The position numbers were made by a program, and so were the translations under genes. A stretch of DNA of 64,000 nucleotides, from positions 186,001 to 250,000 of the forward strand of contig JANQAE010000002.1 of the NCBI GenBank assembly GCA_024707225.1, written 5' to 3'. Below the pieces are notes generated by a model. That model was not told the DNA's origin and searched no databases. It saw only the letters and a program-made list of their open reading frames with translations. Positions 1 to 9,101 of this stretch are shown piece by piece. Positions within the stretch are counted from its first letter, which is position 1. Every line of letters begins with the position of its first letter. The DNA is from Dokdonella sp. Lineage in GTDB: Bacteria; Pseudomonadota; Gammaproteobacteria; Xanthomonadales; Rhodanobacteraceae.

Positions 1-131
1 GTCTTGTCGAGTTCGAAGCTCGCGTCGCTGCCCTTGAAGTCGAAGCGCTGGCCGATCTCGCGATTGGCCTGGTCGACCGCATTGGTCAGCTCGTGCTCGT
101 TGATTTCGGAAACGACGTCGAAGGAAGGCAT
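1..131 (-). CDS. yajQ: YajQ-family nucleotide-binding protein (N-terminal fragment)
   Basis: Only the first 43 codons lie in the window; the gene runs off the left edge. The start [20 protein letters not shown], followed by [18 protein letters not shown], is the signature N-terminus of the YajQ/UPF0234 family (normally about 160 residues). These are small cytoplasmic proteins with two ferredoxin-like halves. The Xanthomonas campestris member is known as a cyclic di-GMP effector, and other members bind nucleotides or RNA. Start and family are clear; whether this copy binds cyclic di-GMP cannot be judged from the fragment. Confidence 0.9.
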   Translation of the reverse strand, partial: MPSFDVVSEINEHELTNAVDQANREIGQRFDFKGSDASFELDK

Positions 132-255
132 GGCCGGATTCTAGCAGGCCCTCGCGAGACGGCCGCCGGCCGCGCGTCGCTGCCACAGGCCTGCACGCGT
201 CGACCGATTCGGCGCGCGCTGCGATCGGCGGCTGCCGCGCCGGCGCCGCGACCGC

Positions 256-1041
256 TCAAGGCGGGTCGGGCCGATCCGCGTGCGGCGCCGGCCCGGCCGG
301 CACGTCCGGCCACGCCTCGGCCTCGTCCGGCGATGTCCAGCCGAGCCGCGCGAACAGCCGCAGCCAATCCGCGTCGAGCGGCGCGTGCAGATCGAGGAGG
401 CGATCGTCCAGCGGATGGCGCAATCGCAGGCGCCAGGCGTGCAGCAGCAGCCGGTGCGAGCCCAGGTGCTGCCGGAACAGCCGGTTGTGCTCGCCGCGGC
501 CGTGGCTGGTGTCGCCGATCAGCGGATGATGGACGTGCGAGAAATGGCGGCGGATCTGCCGGTAGCGGCCGGTTTCGGGTTCGACCTCGAGCAGTGCGTA
601 GCGCTGCTGCGGATAGCGGCCGAGCGCGATCGGCAGCTCGACCGTCGCCAGCCGCCGCCAGCGCGTCACGGCCGGTTTGCGCGGGCCGTTCTCGCGGACG
701 CCCGGCAGCGGATAGTCGATCTCGCCGGCCGCGTCGGGCCAGCCGCGGCAGACCGCGAGATAGCGCTTGCGGACCGTGCGCGCCATCAGCTGCCGGCCGA
801 GCGCCGCGGCGACCTCGGCGCTGCGCGCGACCAGCACGATGCCGCTGGTCGCGCGATCGAGCCGATGCACCAGCTGCAGCGGCCCGTCGACCTGCGCGCG
901 CAGCCGGTCGATCAGATAGTCCTCGTCGCTGCCGACCAGGCGGCTGCGATGCATCGCCAGCGCCGCCGGCTTGTCGACCGCCAGCAGCTGCTCGTCGCGG
1001 TAGAGAATCGGCAGCGGCGCCTCGCCGGCGCCGCCGGTCAC
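256..1041 (-). CDS. truC: tRNA pseudouridine synthase C (RluA/TruC family)
   Basis: 261-residue pseudouridine synthase. The catalytic block QLVHRLDRATSGIVLVA contains the nucleophilic Asp of the HRLDxxTSG motif, and the substrate-side block GRYRQIRRHFSHVHHPLIGD follows the RluA pattern. The length and the C-terminal SHRLLLHAWRL segment match TruC, which modifies U65 in tRNA, better than the larger RluA/RluD enzymes. There is no S4 domain. The likely start is GTG at 1041-1039, overlapping the stop of the upstream lipoprotein gene as GTGA, so the two are probably translationally coupled. The C-terminus carries an Ala/Pro/Asp-rich tail. Other small RluA-type synthases are the alternative. Confidence 0.85.
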   Translation of the reverse strand: MTGGAGEAPLPILYRDEQLLAVDKPAALAMHRSRLVGSDEDYLIDRLRAQVDGPLQLVHRLDRATSGIVLVARSAEVAAALGRQLMARTVRKRYLAVCRGWPDAAGEIDYPLPGVRENGPRKPAVTRWRRLATVELPIALGRYPQQRYALLEVEPETGRYRQIRRHFSHVHHPLIGDTSHGRGEHNRLFRQHLGSHRLLLHAWRLRLRHPLDDRLLDLHAPLDADWLRLFARLGWTSPDEAEAWPDVPAGPAPHADRPDPP

Positions 1042-1784
1042 CGCTTGGCGTCGGCGGCGCGCTGCGCGTCGCTGACCAGGAGCTGCGCGTTGCGCACCTG
1101 CAGTTGCGCCGCTCTGGCCAGGGCCGACTGACCCCAACCGCTCTGATTGGCGGTCTCCGCGCTCATCTGGGCACGCAGCTCGCCCGCGCTCTGGACGCAT
1201 TCGTTGATGCGCCGGGTCAGGTCGGCATTGGATAGCCCGCTGCGTTCGACGATCTGGCGTGCCTGCTGGCACAGATAGTCCATTTCCTCGGCGCTGCTGT
1301 TGAAGCGCTGTTCGACCGTCTCGCCGACCGGCGTGAACGTATTGGCCGGCGCTGCGGGGGCCGCTGCGGGCGCAGGGGGCGGCGTCGCAGCCGTCGCGGC
1401 GGGCTGCGCATTCGGCAGCGCCGGCAGCGCGGCGAGCAGGTCCATCGCGCGGCGCGTCGGCTTGGGCTTGGCCAGGTCGGTGAACAGCAGCTGCTGCGGA
1501 TTGCGCGCCGGATCGTCGAGCCAGCCCTGCACCGTGCGGCGGCACTCGTCCTTGTGGTCGCCCTGGTAGGCGGCCGGCAGGCCCTGCTGCAGCGATGCAT
1601 CGCCGGACCAGGCACGCAGGCAGTCCACCGCACTGGCGTCGACGCGATAATCGGGCTGCCCGTCGGTGTGCAGCAGCTTCGACAGCTCGGCATCGGTCAG
1701 GCCGTCGGCTTTGCCGCTGCACGCGGCCAGGGCCAGGACGCAGATGCCGATCGCGCTCGACAGGACGGGACGCAGGTGGTTCAT
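1038..1784 (-). CDS. Putative lipoprotein, function unknown
   Basis: 248-residue protein beginning MNHLRPVLSSAIGICVLALAACSG, a signal peptide with lipobox LAAC, so an outer-membrane or periplasmic lipoprotein. The mature part has four Cys before a Pro/Ala-rich linker (about residues 135-160) and a second helical half with two Cys. I recognise no family. I chose ATG 1784 because GGAGA lies 5 nt upstream; an in-frame ATG at 1796 overlaps the ubiB stop by one base. Its stop overlaps the GTG of truC. It sits in the ubiJ-ubiB transcription unit, but a role in ubiquinone synthesis would be a guess. Confidence 0.75.
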   Translation of the reverse strand: MNHLRPVLSSAIGICVLALAACSGKADGLTDAELSKLLHTDGQPDYRVDASAVDCLRAWSGDASLQQGLPAAYQGDHKDECRRTVQGWLDDPARNPQQLLFTDLAKPKPTRRAMDLLAALPALPNAQPAATAATPPPAPAAAPAAPANTFTPVGETVEQRFNSSAEEMDYLCQQARQIVERSGLSNADLTRRINECVQSAGELRAQMSAETANQSGWGQSALARAAQLQVRNAQLLVSDAQRAADAKR

Positions 1785-1795
1785 CGGATTCTCCA

Positions 1796-3463
1796 TCAGG
1801 TATCGGTGGGGCGCAGGGCTGCGACGAACGCGCCGATTGCGCCGAACAGGGCGGCCCAGGCCGGCCAGGATACGTCGCCGATCCGGGCCGGTGGCTCCGG
1901 TAACGTGAACAGCAGCGCCGCGGCGACGGTCAGCGCGGCGCCGAGCATGCGCCAGACGGCGCTGCGCCGGTCGCCGCGCGCAGCGCCGGCCAGCCGCTTC
2001 AGATCGGCCGAGGCCAGCCGAAGTTCCAGGCCGCCGCTGGTGGCCTGCTCGAGCAGGCGATGCGTCAGGCCCGGCATGTCCGGTGCCGCGGCCAGCCACT
2101 CGGGGACGCGCCGGCGCAGACGCGCCAGCAACGCGCGCGGTCCGTGCCGCCTGCGCCAGATCCGCTCGAGCACCGGTTTGGCGGTCGCCCAGATGTCGAT
2201 GCCCGGATCGAGCAGACGGCCCACGCCCTCGATGTTGAGCAGGGTCTTCTGCAGCAGGATCAGCTGCGGCTGCAGGACCAGCTCGTAGCGGCGCGCGGTC
2301 TGGAACAGCTTGACCGTCACCTCGGCCAGCGAGATCTCGCTGAGCGGGCGCGTGAAGTACGGCTCGCAGACCGTGCGCACCGCCGATTCGAGCTCGTCGA
2401 GCCGTACGTGCCCGGGCATCCAGCCGGCACGCAGGTGCAGCTCGGCGATGCGCCGGTAGTCCTGGTTGAACAGCGCGATGAAGTTCTCGGCCAGCCAGTA
2501 CTGGTCGGCCTCGGGCAGGGTGCCCATGATGCCGAAATCGAGCGCGATGAAGCGTGGATTCTCGCGCCGCGCCGCATCGACCCAGATGTTGCCGGCGTGT
2601 GCGTCGGCGTGGAAGAAGTTGTCGCGGAAGACCTGGGTGTAGAACAGCTCCACGCCCTTGGCGGCCAGGCGCCGCCGGTCGATGCCGGCCGCGTCGAGTG
2701 CGGCCAGGTCGTCGACCGGAATGCCGCTGACGCGCTCGAGCGTCAGCACGCCGGCACTGCTGTGCGACCAGTGCACCTCGGGCACGTAGAGGTCGTCGGA
2801 GCCGGCGAAATTGCGCCGCAGCAGGCTGGCGTTGGCGCCCTCGCGCTGCAGGTCGAGCTCGTTGACCAGGGTCGTCTCGATCTCGTCGACGACCTCGTGC
2901 GGACGGATCTTGTCGGCATTGGGATGGTGGCGCGCGGCGACGTCGGCCAGTGCGCGCAACAGGTCGATGTCGCGCGCGATGCGCGGCGCGACGTCCGGAC
3001 GCAGCACCTTGACGACAACGCTGCGGCCGTCCGGCAGGTTGGCCGGATGCACCTGCGCGATCGACGCGGACGCCAGCGGCGTCTCGTCGAACGACGCGAA
3101 CAGCGCCGTCACCGGACGGCCGAGTTCGCGTTCGACCGCCGCCCGCGCCAGCGCGCCGGGGAACGGCGCGACGCGATCCTGCAGCGCGGTCAGTTCGTCG
3201 GCGATGTCGGCCGGCAGCAGATCGCGCCGCGTCGACAGGATCTGACCGAACTTGACGAAGATCGGGCCCAGCTCGGTCAGCGCCAGCGCGAGCCGCTCGC
3301 CGCGCGGCAGCTGCGCGATCGCGGCGGACGGGCCGGGCAGCAGGCGACGCAGCCACGGCAGGCGCCGACGACCGTCGCGACCGTCGGCCAGCTCGAACAG
3401 GCCGTGCCGGGCGGCGACCAGCACGATGCGCAACAGCCGCGGTACCGCGCGCAACCGCGTCAC
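1796..3463 (-). CDS. ubiB: UbiB-type atypical kinase/ATPase of ubiquinone synthesis
   Basis: 555-residue ABC1/ADCK/UbiB-family protein, needed for ubiquinone assembly at the inner membrane. Visible family motifs are [16 protein letters not shown] (the KxGQ motif that replaces a Gly-rich loop), the Ala-rich block [11 protein letters not shown], the ATP Lys in [19 protein letters not shown] and the DFG-like ALDFGIMG. Two hydrophobic segments at the C-terminus (about residues 500-545) are the expected membrane anchors. The GTG start at 3463 overlaps the ubiJ stop in GTGA. Length matches the family (about 545). The ubiJ-ubiB order agrees with other gammaproteobacteria, although ubiE is not next to it here. 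Confidence 0.93.
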   Translation of the reverse strand: MTRLRAVPRLLRIVLVAARHGLFELADGRDGRRRLPWLRRLLPGPSAAIAQLPRGERLALALTELGPIFVKFGQILSTRRDLLPADIADELTALQDRVAPFPGALARAAVERELGRPVTALFASFDETPLASASIAQVHPANLPDGRSVVVKVLRPDVAPRIARDIDLLRALADVAARHHPNADKIRPHEVVDEIETTLVNELDLQREGANASLLRRNFAGSDDLYVPEVHWSHSSAGVLTLERVSGIPVDDLAALDAAGIDRRRLAAKGVELFYTQVFRDNFFHADAHAGNIWVDAARRENPRFIALDFGIMGTLPEADQYWLAENFIALFNQDYRRIAELHLRAGWMPGHVRLDELESAVRTVCEPYFTRPLSEISLAEVTVKLFQTARRYELVLQPQLILLQKTLLNIEGVGRLLDPGIDIWATAKPVLERIWRRRHGPRALLARLRRRVPEWLAAAPDMPGLTHRLLEQATSGGLELRLASADLKRLAGAARGDRRSAVWRMLGAALTVAAALLFTLPEPPARIGDVSWPAWAALFGAIGAFVAALRPTDT

Positions 3464-4113
3464 GAGGTGCTGCCCGCGACGCGCTCGGCCAGCCGGCGCA
3501 CGCGTGCGTGCAGCCGGTCGCTGCCTTCGCGCAGCGCGTCGATCTCGTCGAGGAAGCTCTCCATCTCGGCGCGCGCGACCAGCGTGCGGTCCTCCTCGAC
3601 CAGATAGTCGGCACCGTCGCGCACCAGCGCCCGGGCCGCCGCGCGGGCCCAGCCGGCGCCGCGGCGCGCCAGGCGCGCCAGCTGGAATCCGGCCACGTCG
3701 CCGAACACGCGTGCGAACGCTTCGTCGGTATCGGGCGCGAAGCCGCCGAGGATCTGCTCGAGGCGGCGCGCCAGTTCCGCATCGCCGGCGATCTGGACGC
3801 GTCCCGGCGGCAGCGTGCCGCCGCGTGCGGCGGCCATCGCCAGCCATGCGCCCGGCGTCGCTTCGAGGTCCAGTTCGCTGGCCCCGTCCCAGGCCGGACC
3901 GATCCGCAACCGTGCATCGCGCACGGTCGCGCGCACCGCCAGCGACGTGCCACGAAAGCGAACGGTGACGCTGCGCCCGTCGAGGGCGGCGATGCGGGTC
4001 CGGCTGTCCGGATCCAGCGACAAGGCATGTTCGATCGCCGTTTCGAGCAGACGGCCGAGCGCGGACAGGGCGCGGCTGGGCGTGCGCGGGGCGCCGGTTG
4101 AGGGAGCGGACAT
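3460..4113 (-). CDS. ubiJ: UbiJ, SCP2-domain ubiquinone accessory factor
   Basis: 217 residues. The N-terminal two thirds resemble an SCP2 sterol-carrier-like lipid-binding domain ([18 protein letters not shown], then [15 protein letters not shown]). The C-terminus is a charged helix that could form a coiled coil ([21 protein letters not shown]). UbiJ scaffolds the Ubi metabolon by holding the polyprenyl precursor. Assignment rests on size, fold pattern and position directly upstream of ubiB with overlapping stop and start codons. Sequence conservation in this family is low, so context carries much of the weight. Confidence 0.85.
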   Translation of the reverse strand: MSAPSTGAPRTPSRALSALGRLLETAIEHALSLDPDSRTRIAALDGRSVTVRFRGTSLAVRATVRDARLRIGPAWDGASELDLEATPGAWLAMAAARGGTLPPGRVQIAGDAELARRLEQILGGFAPDTDEAFARVFGDVAGFQLARLARRGAGWARAAARALVRDGADYLVEEDRTLVARAEMESFLDEIDALREGSDRLHARVRRLAERVAGSTS

Positions 4114-4375
4114 GCGGCGATTCTACCGTGCGGCACGTCCGCGGCGGTCGGTCACTCCGCCGCTGCCGGCGTCGTGAGTCCCGCGTCTGCCTGGATCGGC
4201 CGGTCGACCAGGACCGGCGCCCTCGACCTCCATCGACGCGATGCCGGTGACTTTGCGATTCCAGGCCGGTGCCGCTTGCCTGCATCGTAGCGGCAGTCGC
4301 GCCGCACTCGCCCCGGTTCGCCGGCGACCGGGAACCGGTGCGCCGCCCCGATCACGCGTCAGGATGGCGAAGACG

Positions 4376-5377
4376 CTACGCGGCAGCGGTCTGAGCGGCG
4401 CCATGACGCTGCGCCTGCCGTGCCAGCATGTCGCGCGTAGAGGTCTGCGGCGCGTAGTCCAGATCGCGGCGCGCCGCGGCGATCGAGAACCAGGCGCTGC
4501 GGTCGGTCAGGTTCAGCAGATAGCGGTCCAGCAGCGGACGGCTGCCGCCGGGCAGGCGCTGGCGCAGGCCGGCGCTCGCGGCCAGCCAGCGTGCGAGCCG
4601 CGGCGACAGGCGCCGCAGCGGCGGCGGCAGGCCGTGGGCACGCAGGATCGCCGCGATCAGCGCCTCGACGCTGAGCGGCTCGCCGTCGCTGATGAAGTAG
4701 CTGCGACCGGCGATCGGCGCGCCCGGCTCGAGCCGCTCGACCGCGAGCACGTGGGCCAGCGCGGCATTGTCGATGTGACAGCAGTCGATCCGGTTGCCCG
4801 GGTGCGCGGTCAGGCGCAGGCGGCCGTTGCGCGCCAGCTCGACCAGGCGCGGCGTCAGCCGTGCTTCGTCGGGCGCCCACAGCAGGCTCGGCCGCAGCGC
4901 AATCGTCGCCAGCGTCTGGCCGTTGGCGGCCAGCACGCGCTGTTCGGCCAGCGCCTTGGCGTGCGGGTAGACCGCCGGCCAGCGCGGCGGATACGCCAGC
5001 GTCTCGGCGCCGCCGTTGATGTCGGCGGCGCCGATCACGACGCTCGCACACGAGGTGAAGACCAGGCGCGGCACACCGGCCAGTTCGGCCGCGGCGAGCG
5101 CGACCTCGGTCGTGAGCACGTTGGCCTCGTAAGCGGTCTCGATCGGGGCCAGCGGATCGACGTGGCCGGCGCTGTGGACGATCGCATCGCAGCCGGCGGC
5201 GACCTCGAGCATCGAATCGAGCGCGTCCGCATGGCCCTGCCATTGCTCGATGCCGAGCGCATCCAGGGCGGGCTGCGGCGTGCGCACCAGCGCGCGGACC
5301 AGATGGCCGCGGTCAACCAGCCGGCGGGCGATCGCGCGTCCGAGAAACCCGCCGGCGCCGGTGAGCACAATCTGCAT
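4376..5377 (-). CDS. NAD-dependent epimerase/dehydratase (extended SDR)
   Basis: 333-residue extended short-chain dehydrogenase. The NAD(P) motif GAGGFLG lies at residues 7-13, and the catalytic Tyr-Lys pair is in VYPHAKALAEQ. The mid-region DCCHIDNAALAHVLA and the C-terminal LDYAPQTSTRDML are typical of the 3-beta-HSD-like/NAD-epimerase group. The substrate (sugar nucleotide, sterol-like or polyketide) cannot be read. ATG 5377 gives the motif its usual distance from the N-terminus, but no Shine-Dalgarno is visible just upstream. An in-frame upstream ATG at about 5530 would add 51 unrelated residues and is less likely. Confidence 0.85.
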   Translation of the reverse strand: MQIVLTGAGGFLGRAIARRLVDRGHLVRALVRTPQPALDALGIEQWQGHADALDSMLEVAAGCDAIVHSAGHVDPLAPIETAYEANVLTTEVALAAAELAGVPRLVFTSCASVVIGAADINGGAETLAYPPRWPAVYPHAKALAEQRVLAANGQTLATIALRPSLLWAPDEARLTPRLVELARNGRLRLTAHPGNRIDCCHIDNAALAHVLAVERLEPGAPIAGRSYFISDGEPLSVEALIAAILRAHGLPPPLRRLSPRLARWLAASAGLRQRLPGGSRPLLDRYLLNLTDRSAWFSIAAARRDLDYAPQTSTRDMLARQAQRHGAAQTAAA

Positions 5378-5484
5378 GAGGAGGTCCCGGAACACAGGCG
5401 AACGCCTGCAGCCGGCACACTTTAATGATTCGCTCAGCTGTTGCGGAATAAGTTCGTCACACTCTGCTGCGGGGGAATCGGTCG

Positions 5485-7533
5485 ATGCGCTACTTGGCCT
5501 TGCTGTTGCTGCTGGTCGGTCTGGCTGCACATGCCCAGGAGGAAACCAGCGGCACGACGCCCTCGGGCGTGTGGTACCGCATCGCGGTGCCGGCCGGCTG
5601 GCAGGCCGGCGACCCGCTCGTGCTGTTTCAGCACGGTTTCAACTTCTCCGAGGCCGATGGCCCGCCCTCGCTCGGTCCGCTGCGCGACGTGATGCTGTCC
5701 GAAGGCTATGCGGTGGCCGCATCGGCCTACGCGCAGCGCGGCTGGGCCGTGTTCACCGCAATCGAGGACAACCGCGAGCTGGTGGACGTCTTTACGGCCC
5801 GATTCGGCGCACCGGGCGAGATCGTCCCGTTCGGCGGCTCGCTCGGCGGCCTGCTCGCCCTCAAGATCGCCGAGGCGCCGGGCTTCCCGCCGGTGCGCGG
5901 CGTCTATTCGCTGTGTCCGGCCGCGGCCGGTTCCCGGCTGTGGGATCACGCCATCGACATGCGCCTGGCCTACGACGTCGTCTGCGAGGGATCGGGGCGG
6001 CTGCCCGAGGGTTTGGAGCCGCTGCCGTGGGCGCTCGACCTGGACGACATCCCGTCCGATCTGGACGACCTCGGAAATCAGGTCGAGGTGCTGCGCGCGC
6101 TGATCCCGCTCAACCAGTGCACCGGCGTGAACCTGCCCGAGCCGCTGCGCAGCAGCGGCATGAAGCGGCGTCTGGCGCAGCTGATGGCGGTTGCCGGCAC
6201 CGACGACGAGAACTTCTTCGTCACCAACATGGCCTACGCGATCTACGCGCTCAGCGATCTGGTGCGCGCGCCGGACAAGCTCGGCGGACGCAACGCGATG
6301 ACCACGCGCGGCGTGACCTATGCCGATCCCGAGATCGCGGCCGGCATCGCGCGCATCGATGCCGACCCGCTGGCGGCGCTGGACCTGCGCTGGCGCTCGG
6401 ACGTGCGCGGCGCGATCGGCTCGGCCAAGGTTCTGTCGCTGCATACGTCCGACGACCAGCTCGTGGTGCCGGCCAATCAGGACGTGCTGCGACGCCGTCT
6501 GCCGGCGCAGCAGCTGACCAGCGCGATCGTCGCCGAGCAGGCGCCGACCCATTGCGGCTTCACCGAGGTCGAGGGTCGCGCCGGTTGGGAGGCGCTGCGC
6601 GAATGGATGCGCAGCGAGCGTCAGCCGCGGCCGGAAAATTTGCAGGCGCTGTGCCAGACGATGCAGGCAGCCGGCGTGTCGGGCGAGTGCCGCTTCGATC
6701 CGGCGGCGACGGTTCCGGCACTCGACAGCGTGATTCCGCCGCGGCCCGCGTTGGCCGTGCCGGATGCGCGCTACAGCGGGCTGTGGTTCGATCCGGTGCG
6801 CGCCGGCGAGGGCATCTATCTGGAAATCCTCGATGCCGGGCGCGCGCATCTGTACTTCTATACCTATCCGGGCCAGGGCGTGCCCGGCGAGCAGGCCTGG
6901 TTGAACGCGGTCGGCCAGGTCGTCGATGGCGGCATCGTGTTCGACGAGGTGACGCGACCGGTCCGTACCGCGACGGTCGGCGGCGGTCAGGTGTTCGTCC
7001 ACGAGCCGTGGGGACGCATCCAGATCAGCTTCGAGGATTGCGACAGCGGCCACATGCGCTGGCAGGGCCCGGACGGCTGGGGTACCGGCGAGGTGCCGCT
7101 GACACGCCTGAGCGCATTGGAAGGGCTGAGCTGCGACTCGGTCGGCACCTCGCCGCCGCCGCAGACCAGCGGCGCCTGGTTCGATCCGGCCTTCACCGGG
7201 AGCGGCTTCCTGGTCCAGCAGCTCGGCAACGGCCGCAGCTGGGTCGGCTGGTTCGACGCCGGCGCCAACGGCGTGCAGACCTGGGCCGAGAACACGATCG
7301 AGCCCGGCGTGAGCCCGCTCGTGCTGTATCGCCGTCTCGGCACGCGCTTCGGTGCCGGCTTCGATCCGCAGCAGCTGATCCAGACGCCATGGGCCGACGT
7401 CGGCTTGCAGATCTCCTGCGGCGACACCGGCAGCGCACAGGTCCAGGTCCGCACCGGCCAGCCGACGCCGGCGCCGGAGTTCGACCTGATCCGTCTGACG
7501 CGTCCGGCCGGTCTGCCCGGCTGCACGCCGTAG
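5485..7533 (+). CDS. Secreted alpha/beta hydrolase with two C-terminal G-x-WFDP repeats
   Basis: 682 residues. Signal peptide MRYLALLLLLVGLAAHAQ. The alpha/beta hydrolase domain (about 30-400) has an oxyanion HGF at 50-52, the nucleophile elbow GGSLGG at 117-122 (Ser119), a probable acid in SLHTSDDQLV and a His in APTHCGF. The remaining 280 residues hold two beta-rich repeats opening YSGLWFDPVRAGEGIYLEI and SGAWFDPAFTGSGFLVQQL. This module is frequent in secreted proteins of Lysobacterales, with no function known to me. Probably an exported esterase or peptidase-like hydrolase. GGGGGA precedes the ATG. A strong hairpin follows the stop. Confidence 0.8.
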   Translation: MRYLALLLLLVGLAAHAQEETSGTTPSGVWYRIAVPAGWQAGDPLVLFQHGFNFSEADGPPSLGPLRDVMLSEGYAVAASAYAQRGWAVFTAIEDNRELVDVFTARFGAPGEIVPFGGSLGGLLALKIAEAPGFPPVRGVYSLCPAAAGSRLWDHAIDMRLAYDVVCEGSGRLPEGLEPLPWALDLDDIPSDLDDLGNQVEVLRALIPLNQCTGVNLPEPLRSSGMKRRLAQLMAVAGTDDENFFVTNMAYAIYALSDLVRAPDKLGGRNAMTTRGVTYADPEIAAGIARIDADPLAALDLRWRSDVRGAIGSAKVLSLHTSDDQLVVPANQDVLRRRLPAQQLTSAIVAEQAPTHCGFTEVEGRAGWEALREWMRSERQPRPENLQALCQTMQAAGVSGECRFDPAATVPALDSVIPPRPALAVPDARYSGLWFDPVRAGEGIYLEILDAGRAHLYFYTYPGQGVPGEQAWLNAVGQVVDGGIVFDEVTRPVRTATVGGGQVFVHEPWGRIQISFEDCDSGHMRWQGPDGWGTGEVPLTRLSALEGLSCDSVGTSPPPQTSGAWFDPAFTGSGFLVQQLGNGRSWVGWFDAGANGVQTWAENTIEPGVSPLVLYRRLGTRFGAGFDPQQLIQTPWADVGLQISCGDTGSAQVQVRTGQPTPAPEFDLIRLTRPAGLPGCTP

Positions 7534-7541
7534 CGCTCGGG

Positions 7542-7571
7542 CCGCACGCCGCGCTCGTGCGCGGCGTGCGG
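7542..7571. terminator. 13-bp hairpin between convergent genes
   Basis: CCGCACGCCGCGC and GCGCGGCGTGCGG pair perfectly around a TCGT loop, 9 nt after the stop of the hydrolase gene. It is symmetric and lies between convergent genes, so it could act on both strands. There is no T-run after it, so it is either a Rho-assisted or 3'-end-stabilising structure rather than a classical intrinsic terminator. Confidence 0.6.
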
Positions 7572-7666
7572 GTCGGGACCTCTGCCTCTACCTCTCTGTC
7601 TCGGGTGCGGGTCGGCGCTGCAAGCCGTGAGGCCGCGCGCGGGCGCGACGGCCTCGGACTCCAGCG

Positions 7667-8608
7667 TCAGCCGCCTTGCGTCCGTAACAGATGTGCCTGC
7701 AGATGGATCCAGGCCACGCGCAGCAGTGGCACCGCCACGCCGAACGCATCGGCACGATGCACGAGGTCGCCGACGATGTGGGCCGCCTCGATCGGCTGAG
7801 CCGACTCGAGGTCGCGCAGCATCGAGGCGGTCAGCGGCGAGCGCGGCTGCACCAGCGCATTGAGCGCGGTGGTCTGGACCGCCTCGGCAATCGGCTGGCC
7901 GGCCGCGGCGGCGACCGCGACGCACTCGGCGTAGAGCGCGCGCATGAACGCATCGCCGCCGTCGGTCGCGACGATCACGCCGATGCTCGCGCGCATCAGG
8001 CAGGTGCCGGCCGCGAGCGCGGCCAGGAACGAATACTTGACCCACATCTCGTGCGCGATGTCGCGCGCGAGCACGGTGTCGAACGCGGCCGGCGCGAAGG
8101 CCTCGGCGATCGCGCGGCAGCGCGCGCTGTCCGGATCGCCGCTGCGCTCGCCGAACGTGACCGACGCGACCGGACCCAGATGCAGGATCTCGCCGTCGGG
8201 CCCCTTGGCGGCGCTGATGAAGCACAGGCCGCCGAGTACGCGCTCCGCGCCGAAGCGGCGATCGAGCGCCAGGTAGTGCAGCAGCCCGTTCAACAGAGGC
8301 AGCACCGCGGCACCGGCCTCGACGGCCGGCGCGATCGCGTCCATCGAGCCGTCCAGGTCGTAGGCCTTGCAGCTCAGCAGGACCAGATCGTAGCCGCGCG
8401 CGGCGCCGCCGGCCAGCTGATCCTGGGTCACGCAGCGGACCGCCAGGTCCGCATCGCCGGCGGCCGGGCTGCGGATGCGCAGGCCGCGCTCGGCCAGATC
8501 GCGCGCGCGCGCCGGCCGCACCAGGAAGGTCACGTCGGCACCGGCCTGCGCGAGCCGGCCGCCGAAATAGCCGCCGGTCCCGCCGGCTCCGAGTACGAGC
8601 ATCTTCAT
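7667..8608 (-). CDS. panE: 2-dehydropantoate 2-reductase family (ketopantoate reductase)
   Basis: 313 residues. The N-terminal Rossmann motif is MLVLGAGGTGGYFGG, followed by VLLSCKAYDLDGSM and LLNGLLHYLALDRRFG, the ApbA/PanE pattern. The catalytic Lys is in AHEMWVKYSFLAALAAGTCL. These enzymes reduce ketopantoate with NADPH in pantothenate synthesis. Many bacteria carry paralogues with other keto-acid substrates, so panE is probable but not certain. MKMLVLG starts at 8608 with AGAGGA upstream. No other pantothenate genes are nearby. Confidence 0.82.
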   Translation of the reverse strand: MKMLVLGAGGTGGYFGGRLAQAGADVTFLVRPARARDLAERGLRIRSPAAGDADLAVRCVTQDQLAGGAARGYDLVLLSCKAYDLDGSMDAIAPAVEAGAAVLPLLNGLLHYLALDRRFGAERVLGGLCFISAAKGPDGEILHLGPVASVTFGERSGDPDSARCRAIAEAFAPAAFDTVLARDIAHEMWVKYSFLAALAAGTCLMRASIGVIVATDGGDAFMRALYAECVAVAAAAGQPIAEAVQTTALNALVQPRSPLTASMLRDLESAQPIEAAHIVGDLVHRADAFGVAVPLLRVAWIHLQAHLLRTQGG

Positions 8609-8706
8609 CGTTCGAACGTCCTCTGCGCCGTGCGCGCGATCGCTTCCCCGCCCGCCCGCAGCATAGCGAGCGCTCCGCTGCGCTGCCACGGCGGCGAGAT
8701 CGGGGC

Positions 8707-8905
8707 GTCTCGAACCCCTGCCGGAAGCGGTCGGCTTCCCGCGTGGTCTTGCGGACGTCGCCGTGCAGAGGCTCGGCGTAGGCCTGGCGGCACGGCAGCT
8801 GGTTCTTGATCGATCCGATCGCGATCGCGTCGAGGCTGTGCTCGAGGAACAGTGCCTGGCCGTGAGCGTGACCCGTCTCGTAGCGTGCGCTCGAGCTGCA
8901 CCTTG
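8707..8905 (-). pseudogene. Degenerate coding remnant in an otherwise empty interval
   Basis: The 8609-9101 interval has no intact gene. In one minus-strand frame it reads ARYETGHAHGQALFLEHSLD, then AIAIGSIKNQLPCRQAYAEP and DVRKTTREADRFRQGFETP. This has the strong third-position G/C bias and balanced composition of a real protein, but no plausible start, and it runs into low-quality sequence at both ends. It looks like the surviving middle of a decayed gene. I do not recognise the family. The rest of the interval shows nothing. Confidence 0.35.
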
Positions 8906-9101
8906 GAGCGCGTGCAGCGTCGCGTCCCGGTGCTGAACGAGCCCGCACGTCCATTCGCGGCGGCGACCGATTCGACCGCGCCGATACGCTCGTCACGTGT
9001 GCCGTACTAAGCGCTTTGGCAGGTCGTCAGCCTCGCGCTGCACGCACGCGCGGATGCGGCGGGCGATGCGGCATGCACGACCGGAGGCGCGAGCGCCGGT
9101 G

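Noticed and set aside
2060-3607. 515-residue plus-strand frame opposite ubiB
   Set aside because: Antisense shadow of ubiB, without start signal or domains.
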